A DNA stretch of 64,000 nucleotides from Pelagibacteraceae bacterium. Its GTDB lineage: Bacteria > Pseudomonadota > Alphaproteobacteria > GCA-002720895. Where the stretch lies: contig PBCY01000020.1 in the NCBI GenBank assembly GCA_002717245.1, forward strand, positions 13,482 to 77,481, in the 5' to 3' direction. The position numbers and the translations under genes were made by a program. Below, one piece after another: positions 35,020-43,941 of this stretch. Position 1 is the first letter of the stretch. Every line of letters begins with the position of its first letter. A model generated the notes under the pieces. That model searched no databases. It was given only the letters and a program-made list of their open reading frames with translations, and was not told the origin of the DNA.

Positions 35020-36509
35020 AAAGAGAATTTTATAAAGATTTAGAGAATAAGTATAAAGAAGTATCTTTACTCTATGAAATAATGGGAATTTTGCATTGGG
35101 ATCGATCAACAGTCATGCCTGAAAGTAGTGTTGTAGGAAGGACAGATCAACTAACTAATTTATATGTTTTATCTCATAAAATGTTAAAAGATAAAAAAAT
35201 TTATAATTGTATAAAACAATCTGAAAAGATTAAAAAATTAAATATTTGGGAGAAAAAAAATTTAAAATTAATAAAGAAAGAATTTATTATTAATAATTCT
35301 TTAGATAAAAAGTTATTGGAGAAGATATCACTAGCAACATCAAAATGTGAAATGCAGTGGAGAATTTCAAAAGAAAATAATGATTTTAAGTCTATAATTC
35401 CATATTTAGAAGAAGTAATAAAATTAAGAAAGATTGAAGCAAAAATAAAAAGTAAAGTTTTAAAATGTAGTTTATATGATGCTTTGTTAAATGATCATGA
35501 AGATGGGTTAAGTTCAAAAAAAATAGATAAAATATTTGATCAACTAATTTTGTTTTTACCTAAATTTTTAGAAGAAGTTTTAGATTTTCAAAAAAAAAAT
35601 AAAAAAATAATACCTATTAAAGATAAAATTGAAATACAAAAACAAGAGAAACTTGGGAGACTTTTAATGCAAAAAATTGGCTTCGATTTTTCCTATGGTA
35701 GATTAGATGTAAGTATGCATCCTTTTTGTGGCGGGGCTTACAAAGATTCAAGAATAACAACTAGATATAATGAAAAAAATTTTATTGAAAGCCTTATGGG
35801 CGTTCTTCATGAAACAGGACATGCGTTATATAATTTAGGTTTACCAGAAAAATGGAAATACCAACCAGTTGGTGATGCTCTAGGAACAGTTGTGCATGAA
35901 AGTCAGTCTCTTTTTATGGAAATGCAAATTTGTAGGAGTTTTGAATTTTTAAAATTTGCTTCACCTTTTATGAGAAAAGTTTTTAATAAAAAAGGAAAAC
36001 AATGGGAAGCTAATAATTTATATAATATTTATACTTTAGTTAAACCAAGTTTTATTAGAGTTGATGCAGATGAAGTTACTTATCCATTGCATGTAATTAT
36101 TAGATATAAAATTGAAAAAGATCTTATTGAAGGAAATATTAAAGTTAAAGAAATACCAAATGTGTGGAATATGTATATGAATGATTTTTTAAATATTAAG
36201 CCTAAAAATAACAAAGAAGGGTGTTTGCAAGACATTCATTGGTTTGATGGGACATTTGGTTATTTTCCTACATATACATTAGGTGCTATTTATGCATCTC
36301 AATTATTTTCTAAAATTAAAAAAGAATTACCAAATTTAAATATTCAAATTGCTAATGGTAAATTTAATCATTTAATAAATTGGTTAAGAAGTAATGTTCA
36401 TTCAAAAGGATCATTATCAAATAGCGAAGATTTAGTTAAAAAAGTTACAGGAGAAGAATTAAATATTGAATATTTTAAAAAACATTTAATAAATAGATAT
36501 CTTAATTAA
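35016..36509 (+). CDS. M32 family carboxypeptidase (Taq type)
   Basis: A 497 aa metallocarboxypeptidase. The zinc motif is LHETGHALYNLG (HExxH) near residue 266, and the third ligand Glu lies in GTVVHESQSLFMEMQ about 26 residues later. HPFCGGAYKDSRITTRYNE, IRVDADEVTYPLHVIIRY and GCLQDIHWFDGTFGYFPTYTLG are typical of M32. It overlaps surf1 by 4 nt. It probably recycles peptides in the cytoplasm and has no evident link with oxidase assembly. Confidence 0.95.
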   Translation: MKREFYKDLENKYKEVSLLYEIMGILHWDRSTVMPESSVVGRTDQLTNLYVLSHKMLKDKKIYNCIKQSEKIKKLNIWEKKNLKLIKKEFIINNSLDKKLLEKISLATSKCEMQWRISKENNDFKSIIPYLEEVIKLRKIEAKIKSKVLKCSLYDALLNDHEDGLSSKKIDKIFDQLILFLPKFLEEVLDFQKKNKKIIPIKDKIEIQKQEKLGRLLMQKIGFDFSYGRLDVSMHPFCGGAYKDSRITTRYNEKNFIESLMGVLHETGHALYNLGLPEKWKYQPVGDALGTVVHESQSLFMEMQICRSFEFLKFASPFMRKVFNKKGKQWEANNLYNIYTLVKPSFIRVDADEVTYPLHVIIRYKIEKDLIEGNIKVKEIPNVWNMYMNDFLNIKPKNNKEGCLQDIHWFDGTFGYFPTYTLGAIYASQLFSKIKKELPNLNIQIANGKFNHLINWLRSNVHSKGSLSNSEDLVKKVTGEELNIEYFKKHLINRYLN

Positions 36510-36532
36510 AAAATTTTTTAACAATAATAATT

Positions 36533-37936
36533 TTGCATTACGAAAGCACTAGAAATAATAAAATAAAAAAGACTTTTTCTGAAGTTTTACTTTTAGGCCT
36601 TGCGGAAGACGGAGGTTTATTTGTTCCAAAGAAATGGCCTAAAATTTCTAAAAATGAAATATATAAATTTAAAACTATGAGTTATCAACAAATAGCTTTT
36701 CATGTATCAAAAAAGTTTATAAATGGCGAAATAGATGATAAAAATTTAAAAAAAATTATAAAAAAATCGTTTAAAAGTTTTTCAAAGAAAGAAATAGCAT
36801 ATCCAAAAAAATTTGATGAAAATAAATGGCTTTTAGAATTATATCATGGGCCAACGCTTGCTTTTAAAGATTATGCATTACAAGTTGTAGGAAATTTATT
36901 TCAGTATGTTTTGAAAAGGGAAAAAAAAAAAATTACTATAATAGGAGCAACTTCTGGAGATACTGGATCCGCAGCTATAGATGCCTGTAAAAATAAAAAT
37001 ACAATGGAGCTATTTGTATTTCATCCATATAAAAAAATTTCAAATATTCAAAGAAGATTAATGACAACGGTTAAGTCAAAAAATATATATAATATTGCAA
37101 TTAAAGGAAATTTTGATGATTGTCAGAAAATAGTAAAAAAATTATTTGTTGATGTTGATTTAAAAAAAAAGTTTTCTTTTTCTGCAATTAATTCTATTAA
37201 TTGGGCAAGAATTTTATTTCAAATTATTTATTATTTTTATTCTGTATCAAAAATTAAATCAAAAAATAAAAAATTTATTTTTTCAGTACCTTCTGGAAAT
37301 TTTGGTAACGTATATTCAGGCTATGTTGCAAAAAAAATTGGATTACCTATAGATAAATTGATTATTGGAACAAATAAAAATGATGTTTTATCTACTTTTA
37401 CAAATAAAGGTTTTATTAAATTAAAAAATGTAAAACAAACAATTTCTCCTAGTATGGATATACAATTACCAAGCAATTTAGAAAGGTATATGTATGATTT
37501 ATTTAGTAAAAACAATGATTTGGTAAAGATTAAATTAAATGAATTAAATAAAAATAAAAAAGTTTTTATAGATAAAAATAAGATTAAGGAAATACAAAAT
37601 TATTTTAAATCATCTAAAGTAAGTGAAAAAGATACTTTAAAAACAATAAAAGTTTTTTTTAATAAATACGATATCATACTTGACCCACATACAGCTATTG
37701 GAATTGCTGCAGATAAAGATAAAAAACTATCAAATAGATCAGTTGTGTATATATCAACAGCGCATCCATCAAAATTTTCAGAAACAATAAAGAAAGTTAT
37801 TAAAAGAAAGGTAAACCTACCAACAAAACATAAAGATTTATTAAAATTTAAAGAAAATTATAAGATTTTAAATTTAAATTATAATAAAATAAAAAATTAT
37901 TTAATAAATAAATCTAAATTTGTAAAAAATGTATAA
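36533..37936 (+). CDS. thrC: Threonine synthase
   Basis: A 467 aa PLP enzyme that converts O-phosphohomoserine to threonine. The TTG start gives MHYESTRN, matching the family opening. LLELYHGPTLAFKDYALQ holds the PLP lysine, IIGATSGDTGSAAIDA binds phosphate, and PSGNFGNVYSGY is also conserved. The length fits the longer gammaproteobacterial/yeast-like class. Homoserine kinase (thrB) is encoded 4 kb away on the opposite strand. It overlaps the next gene by 8 nt. Confidence 0.96.
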   Translation: MHYESTRNNKIKKTFSEVLLLGLAEDGGLFVPKKWPKISKNEIYKFKTMSYQQIAFHVSKKFINGEIDDKNLKKIIKKSFKSFSKKEIAYPKKFDENKWLLELYHGPTLAFKDYALQVVGNLFQYVLKREKKKITIIGATSGDTGSAAIDACKNKNTMELFVFHPYKKISNIQRRLMTTVKSKNIYNIAIKGNFDDCQKIVKKLFVDVDLKKKFSFSAINSINWARILFQIIYYFYSVSKIKSKNKKFIFSVPSGNFGNVYSGYVAKKIGLPIDKLIIGTNKNDVLSTFTNKGFIKLKNVKQTISPSMDIQLPSNLERYMYDLFSKNNDLVKIKLNELNKNKKVFIDKNKIKEIQNYFKSSKVSEKDTLKTIKVFFNKYDIILDPHTAIGIAADKDKKLSNRSVVYISTAHPSKFSETIKKVIKRKVNLPTKHKDLLKFKENYKILNLNYNKIKNYLINKSKFVKNV

Positions 37937-38501
37937 TATTTTTTTACTAAAAAAAGAAAAAAAGCTAATTGGTGAAAAAGTTCTATTGAGGAAGCCAAAA
38001 ATAGATAATTGGAAAGAGTGGGCAGAATTAAGACAAAGATCAAGGAACTTTTTACAACCCTGGGAACCAAAATGGCCAGATAATTTTTTAACTCGTGAAT
38101 CTTTTACAAGTTTTGTAAACATTTCCAATATTTCATTAAAAAAAAAAGATAATTACAACTATTTTATTTTTAATAAAGAAACAAATAGTTTAATGGGAGG
38201 CATTAGTTTAACTAACTATAAATCTGAGGCATATAAAAGTATAACTATTGGATATTGGATGGGAAAAGAATATGCAGGAAAAGGATATATGAGAGATGCG
38301 CTTAATTTAATATGCGAGTATTGTTTTAATGATTTAAATTTAAATAGAATTGAAGCAGCCTGTTTGCCAAAAAATTTAGTTAGTAAAAAAGTGTTACTTA
38401 ATGTTGGTTTTAAAGTTGAAGGATACGCAAAAAAATATTTAAATATAAATGGAAAATTAGAAGATCATTTACTTTTAGCAAAAATTAAAAAAAGCATTTA
38501 G
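37929..38501 (+). CDS. RimJ/RimL-type GNAT N-acetyltransferase
   Basis: A 190 aa acetyl-CoA-dependent acetyltransferase. RQRSRNFLQPWEPKWPDN and SITIGYWMGKEYAGKGYMRDALNLI hold the acetyl-CoA-binding R/Q-x-x-G-x-A-like segment of the family, followed by LNRIEAACLPKNLVSKKVLLNVGF. This is the RimJ (ribosomal protein S5) pattern. It overlaps thrC by 8 nt. The target protein is inferred only from family. Confidence 0.88.
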   Translation: MYNIFLLKKEKKLIGEKVLLRKPKIDNWKEWAELRQRSRNFLQPWEPKWPDNFLTRESFTSFVNISNISLKKKDNYNYFIFNKETNSLMGGISLTNYKSEAYKSITIGYWMGKEYAGKGYMRDALNLICEYCFNDLNLNRIEAACLPKNLVSKKVLLNVGFKVEGYAKKYLNINGKLEDHLLLAKIKKSI

Positions 38502-39064
38502 CATTTGCCAGAGCTAGAGTTAAGAAAGTCAGGATTTATACCAATAGATTTAATTGCTTCTTCCCATTTCTTTTCTGCTTTACATTCAAAAATTAAATTA
38601 GAATCTCCTGGAGCAACTAACCATCCATCTTGGGTAAGTTCTTCTTCTAATTGTCCAGCAAACCAACCAGCATATCCTAAAGCAAAAAGAGTTTTTTTTG
38701 GTCCATGACCTTTTACTATCGATTTAAGAATGTTGATATTAGATGTTAAAAAAATTTTATCAGCAACTTCTATTGTGGTTTCATCTTTAAATTCTTTTGT
38801 ATGCAATATAAATCCTTTTTTTGTATCAACAGGACCCCCGTATGTTATTGGAATATTATCAATATTAGAATTATTTTTTAATTCTTCATTATCAATTATA
38901 TTTTTTATTTTAGTTTCTATTATTGGCTGATTTATAACAATTCCCATTGCTCCTTCATTTTTATGTGTAATCATATAAATGACTGATTTATGGAATCTCG
39001 GATCCATCATTGCAGGGGAAGCAATTAAGAATTTTCCAGATAAAAATTTTTTTTTTCTTTTCAT
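38498..39064 (-). CDS. UPF0301 (AlgH/YqgE) family protein
   Basis: A 188 aa protein with the family opening LSGKFLIASPAMMDPRFHKSVIYM, then GAMGIVINQPI, ITYGGPVDTKKGFILH and FALGYAGWFAGQLEEEL. The biochemical role of the family is not settled. It converges with the GNAT gene; the two stop codons interlock over 4 bp (TTAG), so there is no room for a terminator between them. Confidence 0.93.
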   Translation of the reverse strand: MKRKKKFLSGKFLIASPAMMDPRFHKSVIYMITHKNEGAMGIVINQPIIETKIKNIIDNEELKNNSNIDNIPITYGGPVDTKKGFILHTKEFKDETTIEVADKIFLTSNINILKSIVKGHGPKKTLFALGYAGWFAGQLEEELTQDGWLVAPGDSNLIFECKAEKKWEEAIKSIGINPDFLNSSSGKC

Positions 39065-39142
39065 AAGTAATTAATATGAAATATATCATTTATTATAATA
39101 AAAATTAATACATATTGTTTATAGTTAATTTAAATTATTAAA

Positions 39143-40783
39143 ATGTTATTAACTTTTGTTAGAAATATTACTTTACTAGTTTTTTTTATTTTGAATTTTA
39201 CAGCTTTAGGTTTGGCTAAAAATCAAAATTATGTAGAACACGAACATGTGTCTATAAAACTTATTTCTTCAATAGAATCAATATCGACTAATAAAGAAAT
39301 TTATTTAGGTCTTCATTTTAAATTAAAACCTGATTGGAAAATATATTGGAAATATCCTGGAAAAGCAGGATATCCGCCTGAAATAAATTCAAGTAATTCA
39401 AAAAATATTAAAAATATTGAAATATTGTGGCCAAAACCTAAGAAGTTTGAGATTTTAGGGATGGAAAGTATAGGTTATTCCAATGAAGTAGTTTTGCCAA
39501 TTAAAACTAATTTAGAAACAATTAATAATGAAGTTTTAGTAAATTTTAATATTGATTATTTAACATGCAAAAAAATTTGTGTTCCATTTAATGATAATTT
39601 AAAACTAATAATACCTGTTGGAGACGGACAAAGTTCAGAATATGAAAAAATTATTAATAAATATATAGATAAATCTAATTATTTAACCTATTCAAGTTTT
39701 TTTAATCAAGATAGTATTTTTTTCTTTTTATTTATTGCTTTTATTGGCGGGCTTATATTAAATTTTATGCCATGTGTATTCCCTGTTCTATCTATAAAAA
39801 TCTATAATATCCTATCTCAAAAACAAAAAAATATAAATTATAGAAAAATTAAGAATAATTTTTTAGCTACAGTACTAGGAATAATATTTTCTTTTTTAGT
39901 TTTATCATTTGTAACAGTTATTTTAAAAAACTTAGGTCAGAATATTGGGTGGGGATTTCAATTTCAGTCACCTTATTTTCTTACTTTTATGATTTTTATA
40001 CTAATTATTTTTTCATTAAATTTAATGGATGTATTTTTAATTGATATACCAAACTCTTTTAAAACCCATTTAATTAAAGTTATTAATATTAGTAAAAAAA
40101 ATTCAGATTTTTTTCATAATTTTTTTTTAGGAACTCTTGTAACAGTTTTATCTACTCCATGCTCTGCACCTTTTTTAGGTACAGCATTGGGATTTGCATT
40201 TTTAAGTTCAAATCTAACAATTTTTTTAATTTTTTTTTGTATTAGTTTAGGATTATCTTTTCCTTATATCATTCTAGCTACTAGCCCAAAAATTTTATCT
40301 TATTTACCTAAACCAGGCATATGGATGAAAAAATTAAAATATTTCTTAAGTTTTTTATTAATTTCAACTGCATTTTGGTTATTTACTGTTTTATTAATTC
40401 AAATCAATATTACAAACAATAAGTTTAAAAATGATTCATGGGAAAAGTTTGATCAATTAAAATTAAATAAATTAATAAATGAAAAAAATATTATATTTGT
40501 CGATATTACAGCAGATTGGTGTCTAACTTGTTTTTATAATAAAACTACTGTAATAAACAGAAAAAAAATCAAAATGATTTTTAATGAAAATAAAGTGATA
40601 AAAATGCGCGGTGATATAACTAAACCAAATAAAAAAATAACCGAATATATAAATTCTTTTGGTAGATATGGCATACCTGTAAATATTTTATATAGTTCTT
40701 CTTCTCCACAAGGAATTTTATTATCTGAAGTCTTGACTGTTAGTGAACTTTTAAGTACCTTCGAGAGTATAAAAAATGATTAA
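39143..40783 (+). CDS. DsbD-like protein-disulfide reductase
   Basis: A 546 aa three-part protein. After a signal sequence (cleavage near GLAKN), a periplasmic domain of about 165 residues contains LTCKKICVPFNDNL with two Cys. A membrane domain of about 8 helices follows, with NFMPCVFPVLSIKI and STPCSAPFLGTALGF, whose Cys pair transfers electrons. The C-terminal thioredoxin-like domain has TADWCLTCFYNKT (CxxC). This relays reducing power from thioredoxin to the periplasm. It is closer to ScsB/DsbD-like proteins than to E. coli DsbD in its N-domain. It overlaps the peroxiredoxin gene by 8 nt. Confidence 0.88.
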   Translation: MLLTFVRNITLLVFFILNFTALGLAKNQNYVEHEHVSIKLISSIESISTNKEIYLGLHFKLKPDWKIYWKYPGKAGYPPEINSSNSKNIKNIEILWPKPKKFEILGMESIGYSNEVVLPIKTNLETINNEVLVNFNIDYLTCKKICVPFNDNLKLIIPVGDGQSSEYEKIINKYIDKSNYLTYSSFFNQDSIFFFLFIAFIGGLILNFMPCVFPVLSIKIYNILSQKQKNINYRKIKNNFLATVLGIIFSFLVLSFVTVILKNLGQNIGWGFQFQSPYFLTFMIFILIIFSLNLMDVFLIDIPNSFKTHLIKVINISKKNSDFFHNFFLGTLVTVLSTPCSAPFLGTALGFAFLSSNLTIFLIFFCISLGLSFPYIILATSPKILSYLPKPGIWMKKLKYFLSFLLISTAFWLFTVLLIQINITNNKFKNDSWEKFDQLKLNKLINEKNIIFVDITADWCLTCFYNKTTVINRKKIKMIFNENKVIKMRGDITKPNKKITEYINSFGRYGIPVNILYSSSSPQGILLSEVLTVSELLSTFESIKND

Positions 40784-41255
40784 AGAAGAAGAAACATTTC
40801 CTAATAATAAAGTAGTTTTAGTTGGCAATGATTTTAAAGAAATTGATACTGATCAATTTTTTACTGGAAAAAAAGTTCTTTTATTTGCTGTTCCTGGAGC
40901 TTACACGCCAACTTGTAACAATTCTCATTTGCCTTCATTTATTGATAAATATGATGAAATAAAAGAAAAAGGAATAGATAATATAATTTGTTTATCAGTA
41001 AACGACCAGTTTGTTTCCAAAGCTTGGAGGGATAGTAAATCTATAAAAGATGATTTTTTATTTCTAGCTGATGGTAACGGTAAAGTAACTGAATCTATTG
41101 GCATGACCTTAGATTGTTCAGGTTTTGGTATGGGGAATAGATCAAATAGATATGTAATGCTTATAGAAGACAAAGTGGTAAAAAAATTAATTTTAGAAGA
41201 TAATCCTGGTGTTTGTGAATTAACAAATGCAACAGAAATCTTAAAATCACTCTAA
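40776..41255 (+). CDS. Peroxiredoxin, Prx5 type
   Basis: A 159 aa redoxin with VPGAYTPTCNNSHLPSF, where the Cys in TPTC is the peroxidatic residue. GIDNIICLSVNDQFVSKAW and SIGMTLDCSGFGMGNRSNRYVM match the Prx5/hybrid class. It reduces peroxides using glutathione or thioredoxin. It overlaps the DsbD-like gene by 8 nt, which suggests co-expression in redox defence. The gshA gene in this window is consistent with glutathione supply. Confidence 0.93.
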   Translation: MIKEEETFPNNKVVLVGNDFKEIDTDQFFTGKKVLLFAVPGAYTPTCNNSHLPSFIDKYDEIKEKGIDNIICLSVNDQFVSKAWRDSKSIKDDFLFLADGNGKVTESIGMTLDCSGFGMGNRSNRYVMLIEDKVVKKLILEDNPGVCELTNATEILKSL

Positions 41256-41683
41256 ATACCTATAGCTTTTTTTGCTAGCTTATCTGCCTTTTCATTTAAA
41301 GTATCATCATTATGTGCTTTTACCCAGCTCCATTTTATAAAATGATTTTTTGTTTCATTTTCTAGTAATTTCCATAAATCAGAATTTTTTACATCTTTTT
41401 TATTTGATGTTTTCCAATTATTTATTTTCCACTTTTTTATCCATATAGTTATTCCATTTTCAAGATATTTGCTATCCGTATAAATATTTATTTTTGTTTT
41501 CTTTTTAAAATATTTAATAGCTTCTATAGCGGCTATTAATTCCATTCTATTATTTGTTGTATTTTTTTTTGAACCACTTGATTCTTTTATTTTTCCATTT
41601 TTATAACGAATAATAAAAGACCAACCTCCAGGACCAGGATTTCCTAAGCAAGAACCATCTGTATAAATATCAACCGTTTCCAT
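41252..41683 (-). CDS. rnhA: Ribonuclease HI
   Basis: A 143 aa nuclease that cleaves the RNA strand of RNA:DNA hybrids. It begins VDIYTDGSCLGNPGPGGW (first Asp), has NNRMELIAAIEAIKYF (Glu), NIYTDSKYLENGI (second Asp) and VKAHNDDTLNEKADKLA (His and third Asp). All catalytic residues are present. It lies 1 nt downstream of thrB, and its stop interlocks with the peroxiredoxin stop over 4 bp (CTAA). Confidence 0.96.
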   Translation of the reverse strand: METVDIYTDGSCLGNPGPGGWSFIIRYKNGKIKESSGSKKNTTNNRMELIAAIEAIKYFKKKTKINIYTDSKYLENGITIWIKKWKINNWKTSNKKDVKNSDLWKLLENETKNHFIKWSWVKAHNDDTLNEKADKLAKKAIGI

Positions 41684-41684
41684 T

Positions 41685-42626
41685 TTAAAAATAATTTTTT
41701 AAATCATTTATTTGAAAAAATTTTAGTTTATTTAGGTATTCTTTTGGATTTTTTTTATATTTTAATGGAATTTTTTTATTTTGAAGGTCCATTAATCTTG
41801 ATAAATAAAATCTTAAACTACTTGCTCTTAAGAATAAATTAAGATTTTTAATTTCTTGAGTACTTATTTTTCTAATAGAATTATAGCCTTTAATCAATAA
41901 TTTCATCTTTCTTATATTTATTTTTTTTTCAAAACACCAAGCATTTATACATATTGCAATGTCATAACAAAAGAAATCACAACAAGCGTTAGATAGATCT
42001 ATTATTCCAATAATTTTTTTGTTTTTAAAAAAAACATTATCTGGAAAAAGATCACCATGAATAATTCCAGAAGGTAGTTTTTTTGGCCAATTTCTTTTTA
42101 AAAACTTAATTTCATTATTAAGAAAATTAATTTCTTCTTTTTTTAATTTTATTTTTTTTAATAACTTACTCCATTCATTTAAAGAAAAGTCATTTCTTCT
42201 TTTTTTTTTAAAATTCTTAGTTTTAATATGAAGTAAGCCTAATTCTTTACCTAATTGATAGCAATCATTTGCGGTATTTTTTTTTTTTATCTTTCCATTT
42301 ACGAAGTTAGTTATTGTGTATTGTTTTTTTTTATAAGAACTTAATTGTTTTTCATAGTTATTATAAATTATATTTGGACAAGGAAATTTTTTTTTGATTA
42401 AAAAATTTATTAATTCTATAAAAAAAGATAAATTTTTATTTTTAATTCTTTCAGTAATTTTATTCTCGAATATTGTTAGAATAAATTTATTATTTTTTAT
42501 TTTAAATAAATAATTTGTGTTTTCTATTCCTTCATTTATTCCTTTAAAATAATCTATTTTTCCAAGAGAATAATTATTTAAATAATTCTTAAAATCATTT
42601 TTGTTAATTTTTGTATAATATGCCAA
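41685..42626 (-). CDS. thrB: Homoserine kinase, aminoglycoside-phosphotransferase fold
   Basis: A 313 aa ThrB of the alphaproteobacterial type, unrelated to GHMP kinases. The kinase loop is GIIHGDLFPDNVFF, followed by GIIDLSNACCDFFCYDIAICINAWCFE with the Mg-binding Asp. YLSRLMDLQNKK and KNPKEYLNKL near the end are typical. It provides O-phosphohomoserine to ThrC, encoded 4 kb away. In many relatives ispH precedes it; here the ATP synthase b subunit gene does. Confidence 0.92.
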   Translation of the reverse strand: MAYYTKINKNDFKNYLNNYSLGKIDYFKGINEGIENTNYLFKIKNNKFILTIFENKITERIKNKNLSFFIELINFLIKKKFPCPNIIYNNYEKQLSSYKKKQYTITNFVNGKIKKKNTANDCYQLGKELGLLHIKTKNFKKKRRNDFSLNEWSKLLKKIKLKKEEINFLNNEIKFLKRNWPKKLPSGIIHGDLFPDNVFFKNKKIIGIIDLSNACCDFFCYDIAICINAWCFEKKINIRKMKLLIKGYNSIRKISTQEIKNLNLFLRASSLRFYLSRLMDLQNKKIPLKYKKNPKEYLNKLKFFQINDLKNYF

Positions 42627-42643
42627 TTTAATATTTATAAATT

Positions 42644-42659
42644 GTGACGAAAGTCATAG
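42644..42659. terminator. Possible stem-loop between atpF and thrB
   Basis: TGTGAC-GAAA-GTCATA forms a 6 bp stem (one G-T wobble) in a region otherwise nearly all A/T. Read on the transcribed minus strand it follows thrB's upstream atpF gene end. It is not followed by a good U-run, so it may be a weak terminator, an RNA processing site or chance. Confidence 0.25.
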
Positions 42660-42663
42660 TTAT

Positions 42664-43188
42664 TTATAAACTTTTACTTTTTTTTTTATTGAATAAATTT
42701 GTTACAGATTGAGCAATAAGATTTGTTTGATCTATATCTTTTTCTTTTTCAAACAACTCAAGAATACTCTTCATTGATACTTTTAATGCCATTTTTTTTA
42801 TATCTAAAATAGCTTGATTTCTTGATTGTTCAATTCTATCTATAATTTTTTTATTTGATCTTTGTTTATTAATTTTTTCGTCATCTAAAAGTTTTTTTTT
42901 AATTAGCTCAGCTTCCTCATTGGCATTTTTTATAATTTTTTCTTTATCATTTATTAGTTTTTTTAGATTTTTTTTTGCTTCTATTAAATTTATTTCAGCT
43001 TCTTCTTTTAATTTTTTTGCTTCATCAATTCTTTTTTTAATTTCTTCAATTCTTTTATCTAATGATTTTATAATTATTTCTTTACTTTTTTTATAAGATA
43101 GAGCTATAAAAATAGCAAAAGCTACTGCGACCCAAAAAGATTCGCTATGAAGAAGACTGGAAATTATACTATTATCAGGAACTTTCAT
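42664..43188 (-). CDS. atpF: ATP synthase F0 subunit b
   Basis: A 174 aa protein with one N-terminal membrane helix (SFWVAVAFAIFIALSY, about residues 17-32) and a long charged coiled coil. It is the second of two b-type genes, so it is the b subunit paired with b' in the peripheral stalk. It overlaps the b' gene by 14 nt. Low-complexity Lys/Glu/Ile composition is usual for this subunit in AT-rich genomes. Confidence 0.93.
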   Translation of the reverse strand: MKVPDNSIISSLLHSESFWVAVAFAIFIALSYKKSKEIIIKSLDKRIEEIKKRIDEAKKLKEEAEINLIEAKKNLKKLINDKEKIIKNANEEAELIKKKLLDDEKINKQRSNKKIIDRIEQSRNQAILDIKKMALKVSMKSILELFEKEKDIDQTNLIAQSVTNLFNKKKSKSL

Positions 43189-43681
43189 TTCTAATATTTT
43201 TTAAATTATTCTTTATTATTTGTTTCAGTTTATTTTTTTTTACATTTTTGTTATTTGATATTTTTTTGATAATTTCTTGCGATAAATTAAATGCAATCTT
43301 ATTGATTTCTTTTAAAACCTTTTCTTTTTTTTTAAAAATATTTTTTTCATCTTTTTCTAATTTTTTTTCAAGTTTATTTTTTAGAATTTGGTTATTTTCA
43401 TTTATTTTTTTATTTATATTAATTCTTAAATTGTTTATTATTTCTCTTGCTTCTGTTTCTGTATCATTTTTAATCTTTTCTATTTCATCGTTAATGATTT
43501 CTGTATCTCTATAAAGTTGTTCTGAAATATGAATATTATTTTTAATTTCATTTTCTCTATTTTTAATTACAGAGGATATCCTTGGAACTATTACTTTAGC
43601 CATTATTATGTAAAGTATTAAAAAACTTACAACAAGCCAAAAGATTTGACTTGGAAAAGTTGAAATTTCCAATTGCGGCAT
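43175..43681 (-). CDS. atpG: ATP synthase F0 subunit b'
   Basis: A 168 aa b'-type stalk subunit with the characteristic start MPQLEISTFPSQIFWLVVSF, one membrane helix and a long coiled coil. Alphaproteobacteria and photosynthetic bacteria use b and b' as a heterodimer. It lies 18 nt after atpE. The symbol atpG for b' is a common usage in this group (also atpF'). Confidence 0.93.
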   Translation of the reverse strand: MPQLEISTFPSQIFWLVVSFLILYIIMAKVIVPRISSVIKNRENEIKNNIHISEQLYRDTEIINDEIEKIKNDTETEAREIINNLRININKKINENNQILKNKLEKKLEKDEKNIFKKKEKVLKEINKIAFNLSQEIIKKISNNKNVKKNKLKQIIKNNLKNIRNESS

Positions 43682-43699
43682 TTTTTAAATCCTAAAAAA

Positions 43700-43924
43700 T
43701 TATAAAAATAGAACTAAAAATGCAATTAATAAAGCATATAAGGCCACTGCTTCTACCAATGCAAATCCTAACATCCCCATTGGAAATACTTGTGGTCTAG
43801 CAGACGGGTTTCTTGCGATAGCAGATATAAGTGATGCAAAAATATGCCCAATACCCGCTCCTACTCCTCCAAGTCCTATAACCGCAAGTCCTGCTCCGAT
43901 TAATTTAGCTGCTTCTACTTCCAT
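43700..43924 (-). CDS. atpE: ATP synthase F0 subunit c
   Basis: A 74 aa two-helix hairpin forming the rotor ring. The first helix has the GLGGVGAGIG glycine pattern, the loop has ARNPSARPQ, and the proton-binding Glu58 lies in FALVEAVALY. The sodium-type ligands (Gln in helix 1 and Ser/Thr after the Glu) are absent, so proton coupling is expected. A strong Shine-Dalgarno precedes it. Confidence 0.97.
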   Translation of the reverse strand: MEVEAAKLIGAGLAVIGLGGVGAGIGHIFASLISAIARNPSARPQVFPMGMLGFALVEAVALYALLIAFLVLFL

Positions 43925-43932
43925 ATTTTATT

Positions 43933-43938
43933 CCTCCT
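43933..43938 (-). promoter_or_regulatory. Strong Shine-Dalgarno before atpE
   Basis: AGGAGG on the minus strand lies 8 nt before the atpE ATG. Perfect Shine-Dalgarno cores are rare in this AT-rich window. A strong site here fits the need for many copies of subunit c per complex. Confidence 0.85.
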
Positions 43939-43941
43939 AAG

